Of a stretch of 64,000 nucleotides of DNA, positions 26,601-36,900 are shown piece after piece. Numbering within the stretch: the stretch's first letter is position 1; each line of letters begins with the position of its first letter. The translations under genes and the position numbers were made by a program. Location of the stretch: positions 1,400,001 through 1,464,000 of the forward strand of contig NW_026947544.1 in the NCBI RefSeq assembly GCF_034190915.1, written 5' to 3'. The notes beneath the pieces are model-generated. The model worked only from the letters and a program-made list of their open reading frames with translations, was not told where the DNA came from and did no database searches. The DNA is from Cavia porcellus. Lineage: Eukaryota > Chordata > Mammalia > Rodentia > Caviidae.

Positions 26601-26861
26601 AAGTTCATGAACAGCACTCAAACCGCATGGGAAATACTTCCCAGAGTCAATAACTGGGAACACCTCTTATTAAAAAGTTTCTGCATGTCAAGAGAAATCT
26701 CCAGCATAGTGAAAGGAAAACCCACAAACTGGGAAAAAATCTTAGTGAACTCCCCCTCAGACAAGGGACTTTTATCCAAAACATAAAAAGAATTAAAAAA
26801 AACTCAGACCCCCAAAATTCAAAGATCCAAATATCTGAGATGAATACACACTTCTCAGATG

Positions 26862-26878
26862 AAGAAATACAAATGGCA
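26862..26878. repeat. 5' TSD of the nested L1
   Basis: AAGAAATACAAATGGCA is repeated exactly at 27851-27867. The sequence is part of the host L1's ORF2, so the duplicated bases are easy to confirm against the intact copy near 55505. Confidence 0.95.
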
Positions 26879-27850
26879 GAGGCACTATGGTGACTACTAT
26901 TATGTTAGATTATCTGGGGCGAAACACAATGATGCTTAAATTGTTTGGTTCTGACCTGTGTTGTTCTGTTACAATGTCCTCTTTTATCTCAATCTCCACC
27001 CTTTTTTTATTAATCTATTATTTCGGTTTTTTCAATTAAGGGAAAACTAAATTTTTAAAAATAGCGGGATATATTTTAGGAACTTTTTGTTTTCCTAATA
27101 ACCTGATTTGAACCCCAGTATTGCTCTCCCCATCTTGTTCTGTCTGATTTTACTATATTTTGTTTGAAGTATCAAGTCTGAGGGTACAGGCAACCACTTT
27201 GAAGGCAATAAGATTTACTATGATGCCCATTATGGTTTGACTATTATCTTCTTTTGAAGTCCTATAAGGTCTCCAGTGTAGGTTTTATTGCTCTTGTTCT
27301 GCACTATTTTGATCAATTCTATTATACCTGATGGTATAGGCAACTCTTTTTAAAAATAGCAAGAGGCACAATGGTAACCATTTTAGATCACCTGATATTC
27401 TATTTTTGCATCATGTACTATGCCCACCCTTCTGTTCTAATGGACTCGGTTTTGTTTAGTCACATTGCATTTTATTCTCTTCAAAAAAAAAAATAAGAAG
27501 AAGAACTGTGGGAGTAAAAAAACCCAAAAAGTGTAATTGTTATTATAAAAAAGAGAGAGGAAAGGAAGGTCTAAGGGATATAACTACATGTATGTTTGCA
27601 TGTGTAGGATGGAAAACCATATAACTGAGCTTTTGTTGGATAATTGAATGGAACTGTCTGCAATCTCACTGTATGAATGTCCACTTTATATGCTTTAATT
27701 TTATAATTTGGACAACTGTTTCTAAGGAGACAATAGGTAACCTATTAACTAGTGATTTCTTACTGTATATTTTTTTCTTGAAATTCTGTATTATTTGTAC
27801 CCTCTCTCTGCTTTGTTTTATTTCCTTTCTTTTTTCTCTTTAAATAAAAA
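26879..27850 (+). mobile_element. 5'-truncated L1 (3' UTR only) nested in an older L1 ORF2
   Basis: 972 bp that match only the L1 3' UTR. It starts at the GAGGCACTATGGTGACTAC equivalent of 12729 and ends with an A-rich tail (taaataaaaa). It lies between exact 17-bp TSDs. It is a typical abortive reverse-transcription product with no coding content. Confidence 0.93.
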
Positions 27851-27867
27851 AAGAAATACAAATGGCA
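27851..27867. repeat. 3' TSD of the nested L1
   Basis: Exact copy of 26862-26878. Host ORF2 sequence continues directly after it. Confidence 0.95.
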
Positions 27868-29036
27868 AATAGATACATGCAAAAATGTTCATCGTCATTG
27901 GTCATTAGAGAAATGAAAATTAAAACCACACTGAGATTCCATCAACAACAAATGCTGGAGAGGCTGTGGGGAGAAAGGAACTCTCCTGCACTGTTGGTGG
28001 GAGTGTAGACTGGTGTAACCATTGTGGAAGTCACTCTGGAGATTTCTCAGAAAGCTAGGATTGGAAGTCCCATTTGACCCAGCTATTCCACTTCTAGGCA
28101 TATTCCCAGAAGAACTGAAAACTTCTTACCACAGTGATATAGGTGCACCCATGTTTATAGCAGCACAATTTGTAATAGCCAGATCTTGGAAACAACTCAA
28201 GTGTCCATCAACTGAGGAATGGATCAAAAAGTTGTGGTATTTTTATACAATAGAGTACTACTGAGCTATAAAGAAGGATCACATTGAGATATTTATAAAT
28301 AAATGGGCACAGCTTGAGACCATACTCATAAGTGAAATAAATCAAACTCACATGTATTACCAAATAGTTTCCCTAGTGTAAGAAATGCTAAGAATACATA
28401 AAACTATGTGATAATCATGATTCCCCATTGTATGACTTTGAACCCTTATAAAGTTTTCACTCACTAATTGGAATAGTTTTATTCTGGGCCCTTTGATGTT
28501 ATTGTCTGAGATGATATGAATTGTTATTTTGAAGAAAACAAGACCTCACAATAGCTAGTGCTGATTTAATATCGTCTTGTTTTGAAGTCCCATCAAACTA
28601 TTGTTTTTCTGTCTCCATTGCTTTTATCATGTTGTATCTTATTGGATTTTAACTATTTGGTAATATGTGATAGTATAAACAAAAATTTTATAGGCAAAGA
28701 GATAATATAGAAACCATTGTTCATTTTCTGTTAGCTGGTTCTAAATATCCTGTAATACTTTCATCGTCTTGAATGGTTTCACACTGTCTTGATATATTTG
28801 ATGCTATAGTATACAAAGTTATACTCAAATATTTCAAGGAAAGAGGTAACTACTATTAAGTTGGGTTATGTTGTGATGAAACACTATGTTGCTTAAATTG
28901 TTCTGTTCTTACCTGTATTGTTATGTAGTTATGTCTTTTATCTCAACCTCCCCCCCTTTTTATTATTTTTTTAATTCAGGGAAAAAATTTTTATTTTAGG
29001 ATATATTATAGTAACTTTTTTGATTTCCTACTAACT

Positions 29037-29119
29037 TAAAATCAGTCAAAACAAGATGGTGAGAGTTATACAGGGCATCAAATCAAATAGCTCTCACCAT
29101 CTTGTTTTGACTGATTTTA
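29037..29119. repeat. 29-bp perfect inverted repeat with 25-nt loop in an L1 3' UTR
   Basis: The arms are 29037-29065 and 29091-29119. The right arm and its continuation are normal L1 3' UTR sequence (compare 2700-2720). The left arm plus most of the loop is the reverse complement of the 3' UTR stretch spanning that same site, so it is an inverted copy rather than foreign DNA. Confidence 0.92.
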
Positions 29120-29783
29120 CTCTATTCTATTTTGTTTGATAATATCAAGTTTGAGGGTATAGTCAACTACTTTGAAGGCAATAAGATTCACTATGATGCC
29201 CATTCTGGTTTGACTATTATTTTCTTTTAAGTCCTGTAATATTTCCAATGTTTATGTTTTATTGGCTTTGTTCTGTACTGTTTTGTTCAATTTTATTATA
29301 CCTGATGATATAAGCAATTCTTTTTAAGGTTGCAAAAGGCATTATTGTAACCATTGTTTACATTCTGTTTTTACATCTTGTACTATGTCTATCTTTTGTT
29401 TTGACTGACTCTGCTTTGTTTTCTCACATTTGGTTTTATTCTCTTCCCAAAAATAATAATAATAACTGTGGGAGTAATAAAACACAAAATGTGTAATTGT
29501 TATTGTAAAAAAGAGAGGGAAAGAAAGTGCTCTAAAGGATACAACTGCAAGTGTGTTTAGGTGTGTAAGATGGATGACAATATTACTAAGTTTTTGTTGG
29601 ATTATTGAGCACAACTGTTTGCAGTCTCACTATTTGAATGTCCACTTTGTATGCTTTAATTTTGTAACTTGAACAACTATTTCTAATATGACAATGTGTA
29701 ATCTATTAAGTAGTGATTTCTTACTGTTTGTTTTTTTAAATTCTGTATTACTTGTACCCTTTTACTGTTTTGGTTTTTTTTTT

Positions 29784-29800
29784 AAAGAATACAGTCAATT
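29784..29800. repeat. 3' TSD of the 22.4-29.8 kb L1
   Basis: AAAGAATACAGTCAATT; one mismatch to 22413-22429. Confidence 0.88.
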
Positions 29801-31407
29801 TTATACTGGAAATTAACCTTTGGGAAGGACAATGAAGTTATCAAAATTCTTTCCACAACTTGCCAAATTTTTCCAGTGTTCTTAGTTTACAATACAGTTC
29901 ATTTATTAAAGAAAATATGAAATTCAAATGTTAATCAAAAGTGAATAAAGCCACAGCTTAATCATTTAAACCTATCTGCTACTTTCTGTCATATTCTGAA
30001 AATTTCCTCTTTACATAAGTTTCTTTATGCTGTTTCCATCAAACACAATTCCGTATCCTTCTTCCCTGTCTCTAGGTAGGATTTCTCTGCTCTAGACCAT
30101 ATAAGTCTTTTGCAAACACTGGTTTGTGATCCTATTTAATACACCACCCTTGGAAATAACAAAGCGTTTAGATGGAGCTTTCTTCAAAAACAAGTTAGGA
30201 ACAATTTGATCTCCATCCCTTTGGTGCATTAATTACTTCCCTGATCTGACAATGAAATGACAGAAGGGTTTGTCCTGTTTCTATTTGGGCTGCCCCAGTG
30301 GTCCCGGCTGTGAAAATCTGGAGAGGCAGAAATATTCCCAGTGCCTCTTCCCCAGGGATCAGAAGCAGGGGACACTCTCCAAAGCTCACTGAGTTCATTT
30401 GCCTCTATGTCAGGGTGCTGGGTGCATCATCTGTTGTCCCGCCTGACTGTCAGGGTTGAGGGTCTATATGTCCCCTTATATATTCACCTATTCAGTGTGA
30501 CTTTGTCTCCCCTCAGCACCCAGGACATTTTGGTCTCAAGAGCTGCTTATCAAAATTTACACATGTTCAGGTCCTTTCTATTAAATGGTGCCATATTTGA
30601 ATAAACCCTATCCACATCTTCCTGTATACTTGAAATCTCTCTAAACTTTGGGCAGTATCTATTACAGTACAGTACCCAATACTACTGAATCCAGTGTAGT
30701 ATTAAATAACACCTACAGTAAATGCAAGATAAATAATGGTTATTTAGGAGGAAACAACAAGGAGAAAAGTGCCTGTGTGTCCATACAGATACAATTGTTA
30801 TGGAGATCTCTTCCACCCAAGGTTGGCCAGGGTCTAGGAGGCATCTTTCCCACAGGTCTGAGAAGCAGCCTGGATGGCTTCCATGACAAGCATAGATTTC
30901 CATGAATGAAATTGAGAAGGCAGCCATGCTATGACAGACACTCCCAGGGCTGACCCTGGCCAGGACTGGAGAGAACAGAAAGCAGAAATAATGGGACATT
31001 CTGTGCTCAACAGATTCTCAAGACTGAAAACCAAGACCAAAAGCAAACCCTGTGCTTCCCAATGAGTACTCCTTTTGGGGGTGCAGGGGGCAGGAAACTA
31101 CAGGAACTGTCACTGTAGACTTCAGAAAGGTAAATACTGATTTTGAGTGCTTAAATAATGAAGCTTTGGGTAGCCAGGAGAAAACAGTGGACCTTCAAGA
31201 GAAACCACATATTAGGACACTTTCTTTCCTTGAATCCCTGTCCTTTTCTGAATTATCTGGATCCGCCCCCCCCCCCCCCCCCGCTGGTGCTAGCCTGCTG
31301 GTACAAAATGTGCCTGGCAGTCAAATCCTAAAGGACTCACACAATATTTCCAGGCTACTGCTTCTCTTTGCTTCATGAATATCTTCATCTTCATTTTTTA
31401 AAATGAA
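29801..31407. other. No gene recognised; single-copy-looking DNA
   Basis: Open frames of 85-108 codons (30648-30905, 31052-31378 and minus 30682-30999) show no known domain. A C17 run sits at 31266-31282. Confidence 0.5.
31266..31282. repeat. C17 homopolymer
   Basis: 17 consecutive C residues. Length is prone to sequencing and replication error. Confidence 0.95.
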
Positions 31408-31415
31408 GCAGAGGA

Positions 31416-31490
31416 GGGGCTGCAGCTCAGGAGTAAAGCGCTTGCTAGCATGGATCAAGCTCTGGGTTTCATCCCCAGCACCACAGAAAG
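31416..31490 (+). mobile_element. Old ID-type SINE
   Basis: The tRNA-like body runs from ggggctgcagctcaggagtaaagcgcttgctag to tttcatccccagcaccac and is followed by an A-rich end. The pattern is that of an older ID subfamily than 31724. TSDs are unclear. Confidence 0.7.
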
Positions 31491-31723
31491 AGTAAATTAC
31501 ATGTAAATGCAAATGAAAGTGTCACTAATAGTGGAAAGGAATGGCTTTCTCCAGTAAGGTGGTTATCCAAAATGGGCAGTCTCCAGTCACTTGGATAAGG
31601 TGGGCCAAGGGACCAACCACTGTGCCAGTTCAAGACTGGACCATGTTTCTCATTTCCAGGGGTGATAAAGGCCCACCCATTTCAGTGTCACCTGGAGAGC
31701 AACCATTAAGACATGTAGATTCC

Positions 31724-31830
31724 AGGCTGGGGATTTAGCTCAGTGGCATAAGCACCTGCCTTGCAAGCAGGCAGTCGTGAGTTCGATCCCCAGTACTGAT
31801 AAAAAAAAAAGAAAGAAAGAAAAAGACAAA
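31724..31830 (+). mobile_element. tRNA-Ala-derived ID SINE with TSD
   Basis: The body ggctggggatttagctcag to gttcgatccccagta keeps an A-box-like segment (tagctcagtggc) and a B box (gttcgatcccc). The anticodon arm is well formed (cctgc stem, cttgcaa loop, gcagg), giving anticodon TGC for Ala. The 3' acceptor half is replaced by an A/GAAA-rich tail. The TSD AAGACATGTAGATTCC at 31708-31723 recurs at 31831-31846 with one mismatch. It is not a functional tRNA gene. Confidence 0.92.
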
Positions 31831-31849
31831 AAGACATGTGGATTCCTAA

Positions 31850-33790
31850 ATGCTAACACGGCCTCTGAGTCAGAATCTCAGGTGGAAGCCAAAGAGTATG
31901 CATGTGTAACAAGCTCCCTTGAGAATTCTTATACGGCATTGAAAGCTAAGAACTGCAGGTTTAGATTTCTGGAAATGAGGTCAGTAACACCACAAGCCTG
32001 AGCAAACAGAAATTCGCAGTGTGTCTTTGGAAAAGGTGCTGGGAGAACTTGTCAGATTCTAAGCCTTGTGACTTCTCTCCATGAGACACAATGTCAGCCT
32101 TCCAAGGTGGGCAGGCTCCTGTGCAAGAGAAGGATAGGGGTGAGAGGGGTGGAGGGAGAAAGGAGAGGAGGCAAGTTCAAGCCCTGCAGGAGCAACTTAA
32201 TGAGACTCTGTCTCATTTATAGATAATATAATGATCTAATCAAATAGCGATAATCATCTATAAATATATTGCTTATGTAATATGTTTACAGGTTATAACA
32301 TAATATAATCCATAAATGTGTTAATTATATAGTAATATATGTTTTTAGATTATACAGGACTATAGTAGATAAATTTATAGTCTATAAATCATTACATAGC
32401 TATAAAATCACGTGCTAAGTGAATAGCACATATTATACAATGATAGTTACAAGTGCGATAAAGCTGTGTTCATGAGTTATACAAAATTTGCATGCATGAT
32501 TCACAAATGTGTACATCAATTTCTACATTAACCTGCAAACTATCCATACATATTTAGGATAGATATGTTTCTATGTTGCTGTTAATGTCAATCCATTAAT
32601 TCTTATATCTTTATGACCCATTGTAGGAAGAAGCACATAATCTGTGCTGAAACAAGTTTCCTCTCTTTCTCAGGGTTCTGAAGGAAATCAGTACATGCTG
32701 TGGTCTATCTCAAGGTCTGACACTGTCCCCAGTGAGGAGAGGGATTCTCCACACTGGCATGCGTCATTATATCCCTAACAAAGAGACAAGATTGGGTTCA
32801 GATTTGATGATGACCCTGAACAGTACAAATCTCCATGTACTTGTGAGCAGCTCACTTCCAGATATACAACAGTCCCCCTCCAAGGAAATTAACTGAATTT
32901 CTGAGGGTTCAAATACACAGACCAGGAGCAGGTAGGTCGGTGACTCCAGAGAACGTTATCCTCCCTTGCCATGGAAGACTGAGTTTCATGCATCCCAGTT
33001 TTCCCTAAATGAAAATCATCCTGCTGGGAAGCCGAGCTAGGACTGCTCAGCTGCACAGGTTGGGTTGGCAGGAGGGTTTATTCTCATACTTCTAAGATGA
33101 TAAACAGGACCCAAGAACAAGTGTGCAGTGGCGTGAAAGACAATACCCCCACAGATGGCTCCATCCACTTCCGCTGACTCACAACTCCCTGAGATGCATC
33201 TGATCGTCATCAGCGGGGGTCAGAATGTCTACCAAGACATCTTGACACAAAAATATTAGGAGACATGAGCCACAAAAACAAGCATTGTCCCTAAGATAAA
33301 CATGACCTGGAGTCTGCCATACCTTCCTGATTTTCGCTCAACAGGCCTAGAGCAGTAGGTATACATGATCTGAAATAAACATACACACATATATACACAC
33401 ATAATTGTACTCACACATGTACACACACACTTTAGATGCATGACTGAACTTCTTCCCTAAATGGAAAATACTCAAACATTTTAGGAATGCTATATAATAA
33501 GGGGTAAAAAAAGGAAAAGTAGGTCTGAGGCAACAGATTGCTAACGCCCCTGATTTTAGATGGGAAGAACTATAAATTTTTGTTTACCTGAATAACAGCA
33601 CCCTTCTCCTCAGGACTTAGCCAGACACTCCAAGATAATGACCCTTCTCTCAAAATCCTTAAATTTATCACAACTGCAAATTTTCCCAGTTCTAGTCGCA
33701 GGACACAGAACATAGTCATTTTTGTGGGGGCATCATGTTAAATGCCACAAGCACAGAAGGAGTCTCAAATCAGATTTAAAGATCTCACAA
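31850..33790. other. No gene recognised; includes a short SINE-like scrap and A/T-rich DNA
   Basis: 32168-32219 (gcaagttcaagccctgcaggagcaacttaatgagactctgtctc, in order) resembles the right end of a B1/Alu-type SINE. 32220-32630 is very A/T rich with many TATA and ATAT words and no defined unit. The remainder shows nothing supportable. Confidence 0.45.
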
Positions 33791-33796
33791 GATAAG

Positions 33797-33976
33797 TGTG
33801 GTGGTGCAAGCCAACCCCAGGCCCCTGGAGGCTGAGGCAGGAAGATTAAAAGGTGGAGCCCCAATTAGGCAATTTAGTTATTTAGGGAGATTCTATTTCA
33901 AAATAAAATAAAAAAGGGCTGAGGATGTAGCTCAGTGTGAAGGCCCTGGATCCAATGCCCAATATCAAAAACCATA
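33797..33976 (+). mobile_element. Composite B1/Alu-like plus ID SINE (B4-like)
   Basis: The left half gtgtggtggtgcaagcc, cctggaggctgaggcagg, ggagattctatttcaaaataaaataaa is a 7SL-type segment. The right half gggctgaggatgtagctcagtg, ccctggatccaatgccc is an ID-type tRNA segment. The fused order is the known arrangement of rodent B4-like SINEs. It is diverged, with no clear TSD. Confidence 0.75.
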
Positions 33977-35214
33977 TCCAATTGGCTCAGACAGTGGAAA
34001 TGCTATTTAGAGCATCCATACCATACCCTTGAGGGGGTACTGGCAAGGAGACAAATCTGCATGCTCAGCAGAGATGCAACCTCTTTTGCTGAATATTTTT
34101 GTTCAAAGATTGTCAAATCCACAGATGCAAGAGAAGGCTCTGGTTCCATCACCAGCTCCATGAAAAAAAATAAAATCTGCTTTACAGTTCCCAAGAGCTC
34201 TTCATGTGCTACACAGCCTCTAGCTCCCTTTTCTAAAAGTGGCCTTAGCAGACAGTGACTGAAGGCCCCATAGCTGAAGGATGACGACTGTTTGCATCTG
34301 TAAGATTCCTGCAATCGGTGTGGACTTCTGAAATAAAAAGAAGCGTGGGTTGCACAGTTCCAAAGACATTTTCCTTCTGCAGAGGAGAGAAGGGTGCTTC
34401 TGTCTCAGGTGAAACATACCAAATTGGTGCTGAGTTGGATGTTGCAATTTCACAGACACAGCTCCCACCAGATCTGATCTGATTAGTGGTGCTGTCTATG
34501 CAGCTTAGCCTGTGCACATAGCCAAGCGCTTTGCAAACCACATTCACAATCCCACCCTGTGCAGCTGTGTGGTGGGCAGGTGGAACATTATTCTGCTTGC
34601 TGTACTAACTTCTGCAGATCGTGGAGGTGGAAAGGACCAGAGCACGTTTCAGTTTTGAAAGCACAGAGTTGATATAATGCCATCTGGGACAACAGGGGTG
34701 ACATACTCTCACTAGAGGCTTATATCCTTTAGATTCATGAGTGTCCAGTCACAGCATTTTATAGTCCTCAGATGGAGGTTGAACCAGGCTGTCTGCCTCT
34801 GAAGACCAGCATGAACAGGCCCTGGAACCAAGGAAGGAAGAAAAATATAGTCTTCAGGCCTTTGAAGGAAGATGTGCGTGAGTAGTTAAAAAAATAAAAT
34901 CAAAATTCCCTTTATGTTCCAGATGGATTAGAGCAGAGCTATCATTAAGTGGGGGTTAGAGAGTGCAATAGAAAAGCTAAAGAGAGTCAGAAAATTTGGT
35001 ATAAATTAGCAAGTACGTGTTTGCATGAGTGCATATGTATGTGAGCATGTGTGTGTACAGTGCGTGATGGCAGACATTTAAACACATTTTGATCCACTGA
35101 AAAAGTCCACCTCTGTTATTAAATATCTAGTTAACCCTTATTCCAGAAAACATTTTCTACAGCCCATCACAAAAAAAAAACTTTCTCCAGAAAATATTCT
35201 TTTCAGTGAATGTC
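33977..35214. other. No gene recognised
   Basis: Overlapping short open frames on both strands at 34003-34547 are not supported by any recognisable domain. Confidence 0.45.
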
Positions 35215-35218
35215 ATAT

Positions 35219-35780
35219 TGTTGGACTAAAATTATAACATAGGAACATGTTTATGAGATGGCAAACTTATAGATATTTCATGATCAGTTAGAGGTCTCTG
35301 ACCAAGTTACTACTCTGCTGTTTCTGCTAAATTTAATTGACCTAGATGATGTCTTCAGCCCAGAGGCACACTTCTGATGAGCATAGAGTCAGAGTAATTG
35401 TCCTTCCCTTAAGACACCCTGGGCTAATTCAAGGGTGCCTCCCCAGAATATTCCTGCCTTATGGTAATGCCCTTAACTGTGTTCATTCTGTAAGGGTCCC
35501 CTCCCTTTGTACCCAGAGTATTTCTATATTATGATAAACAATTCCTATAACCCAGTGTATGTAACCAATTATGTAACATTTCGTTACTTGCTTTGTACCT
35601 CCCACTTCTAAATTCTATATAAACCAAGCTCTTCCTAAATTCAGTGCATTAGTTCCCTGGCATGAAGATCCAACTGTCCCTGGTATAAAATTAAATGCAG
35701 TCTTCTTATCTCTTTGTGTACAAAGAATCTTTCTTTTGGTTTGGTTTGGCTTGGATTAGCTTGGGAATTTTCCCACAACA
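35219..35780 (+). mobile_element. Candidate solo LTR of an ERV
   Basis: The 562-bp unit begins TGTTG and ends CAACA, a short terminal inverted repeat typical of LTRs. Inside are a TATA-like tatataaa at 35616-35623 and an ATTAAA poly(A)-type signal at 35690, in the order expected for U3, R and U5. Flanks ATAT and GTAT would be a 4-bp TSD with one mismatch. No gag, pol or env sequence is adjacent, so it is a solo LTR if the call is right. Class (gammaretrovirus-like) is inferred from the length and layout. Confidence 0.6.
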
Positions 35781-35784
35781 GTAT

Positions 35785-36559
35785 CTTTTATTACACTTAC
35801 TATGACAACATAAAAATTATTTTATTTCTCTCCAAATCTTCAAGTAGGAAGAGTTTGTTCATTTCTTGTGCTCCTGGTCTTAGCTATTGTAAAACAAAGC
35901 CTGAGCAATGGAATCCACTGCAGACCCATTCAGTTATTTCTGGAGGTTAACATTAGCTAACTAGGCTGAAGTCTAAACCAGGGTCGTTGGTCAAACAGCT
36001 GGTACATGACTTGTTCATGTGGTGTGGACTGTCTCACAAAATGGTGGCTCGGTTCACAGAGAAGATGGCACCACCTTGAATTTTTGGCTGAGTCTTGATG
36101 GCCACAGAGCATCCCTTTCTACCACATTCTACTTACTGAGATGGTCAAAAAGCTTCACAAAATAAATGCTACATGCTGATGGTAAATAACAAGTTTCCAG
36201 AAAATGTAAGGGGAACCATAAAGATTATACCACCATGGCAACTCACAGGGGAATGATATGTGACATTCTTGTCACAACCCCAAGACATGAGTGTGTGAAG
36301 ACAAGTGAAATGTCATCACTATACTACTCCATCCAAAGCTCCCTCGGCACCTACCAATCACAAGATTAAAACAGCCACGAGAAAAATAGCAGTTACCACT
36401 TATTCTCCCATGGCATATGTGCACGGCAGCACATCTTAAATCTCTAGAAACTTCAGCACGAAAACAAATATCATTATCTCAGAGGAAATGTCTCATATGC
36501 TTGCCCAAAGAAATTAAACTGAGAATACATTTCCAAGCCTATATATATATATGTTTTTT
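35785..36559. other. No gene recognised
   Basis: The segment around 36035-36090 (aaaatggtggctcggttcac, agaagatggc) has the look of an old repeat but could not be classified. A short TA run lies at 36540-36553. Confidence 0.4.
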
Positions 36560-36579
36560 TTTTCCTTGCATGCTGGCTT

Positions 36580-36900
36580 CATCGTAGCAGAGCAATGATT
36601 TTTTATTTGTTGTGTGCTATTTTAATTACCTTTGAAGTGAGCAGCATTCCAGAAAGATAAATAGCCAAAGATGGGATAATTAACTCCTGAAGGAAACCAC
36701 CCTAATATATGCATCTTTCATGGCAGAAATTAATTATTCTCAAGACAACTGTCTTTTCCCTTGTAAATTAAATCACTTTTCCTCTAATTAGTTGAAATTG
36801 CCTGTAGGAGATTATCGCAACTGAGCTATGGAATTTCCTTTAGCAAGTAATTCCAGTTACCAATGAGAGCTTAAAATAGAGCCAAGAGTCTGGTTGCAGT
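36580..36900. promoter_or_regulatory. Possible conserved non-coding element (TAAT-rich)
   Basis: A repeat-free stretch with an unusually dense set of homeodomain-type cores (gataattaactcc, aaattaattattctc, ctctaattag, gtaattcc) and no coding frame. This resembles developmental enhancers by composition only. No conservation data are available here, so it is a weak, testable suggestion. Confidence 0.25.

Larger units (their letters stand above)
23648..28381 (+). pseudogene. Decayed L1 ORF2, interrupted by a nested L1
   Basis: The endonuclease region (23648-24350) is degraded by frameshifts. Open pieces follow. 24588-24827 is linker. 25032-25376 is reverse transcriptase start, [21 protein letters not shown]. 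25418-25780 is reverse transcriptase core, with [14 protein letters not shown] and [13 protein letters not shown]. The canonical G-C-P-L-S segment is present, but the preceding Arg-Gln pair has changed to Ile-Glu. ORF2 sequence resumes after the insertion at 27851 and ends with TAA at 28379-28381. The Cys-rich C-terminus is frameshifted. Confidence 0.88.
22430..29783 (+). mobile_element. Decayed L1 with TSD, carrying a nested L1
   Basis: The 5' UTR remnant is about 22430-22707 and has no full monomer, so the element was probably truncated within the 5' UTR. ORF1 is at 22708-23628. ORF2 runs from 23648 to 28381, interrupted by the insertion at 26879-27850. The 3' UTR from 28382 to 29783 ends in a T-rich, A-tailed terminus. 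The 17-bp TSD with one mismatch shows a single insertion event and some age. The 3' UTR also holds a 29-bp perfect inverted repeat (29037-29119) not seen in the other copies. Confidence 0.9.

Noticed and set aside
31724..31800. Possible functional tRNA-Ala gene
   Set aside because: The acceptor stem is not closed on the 3' side, and an A-rich tail plus TSDs mark it as a SINE.
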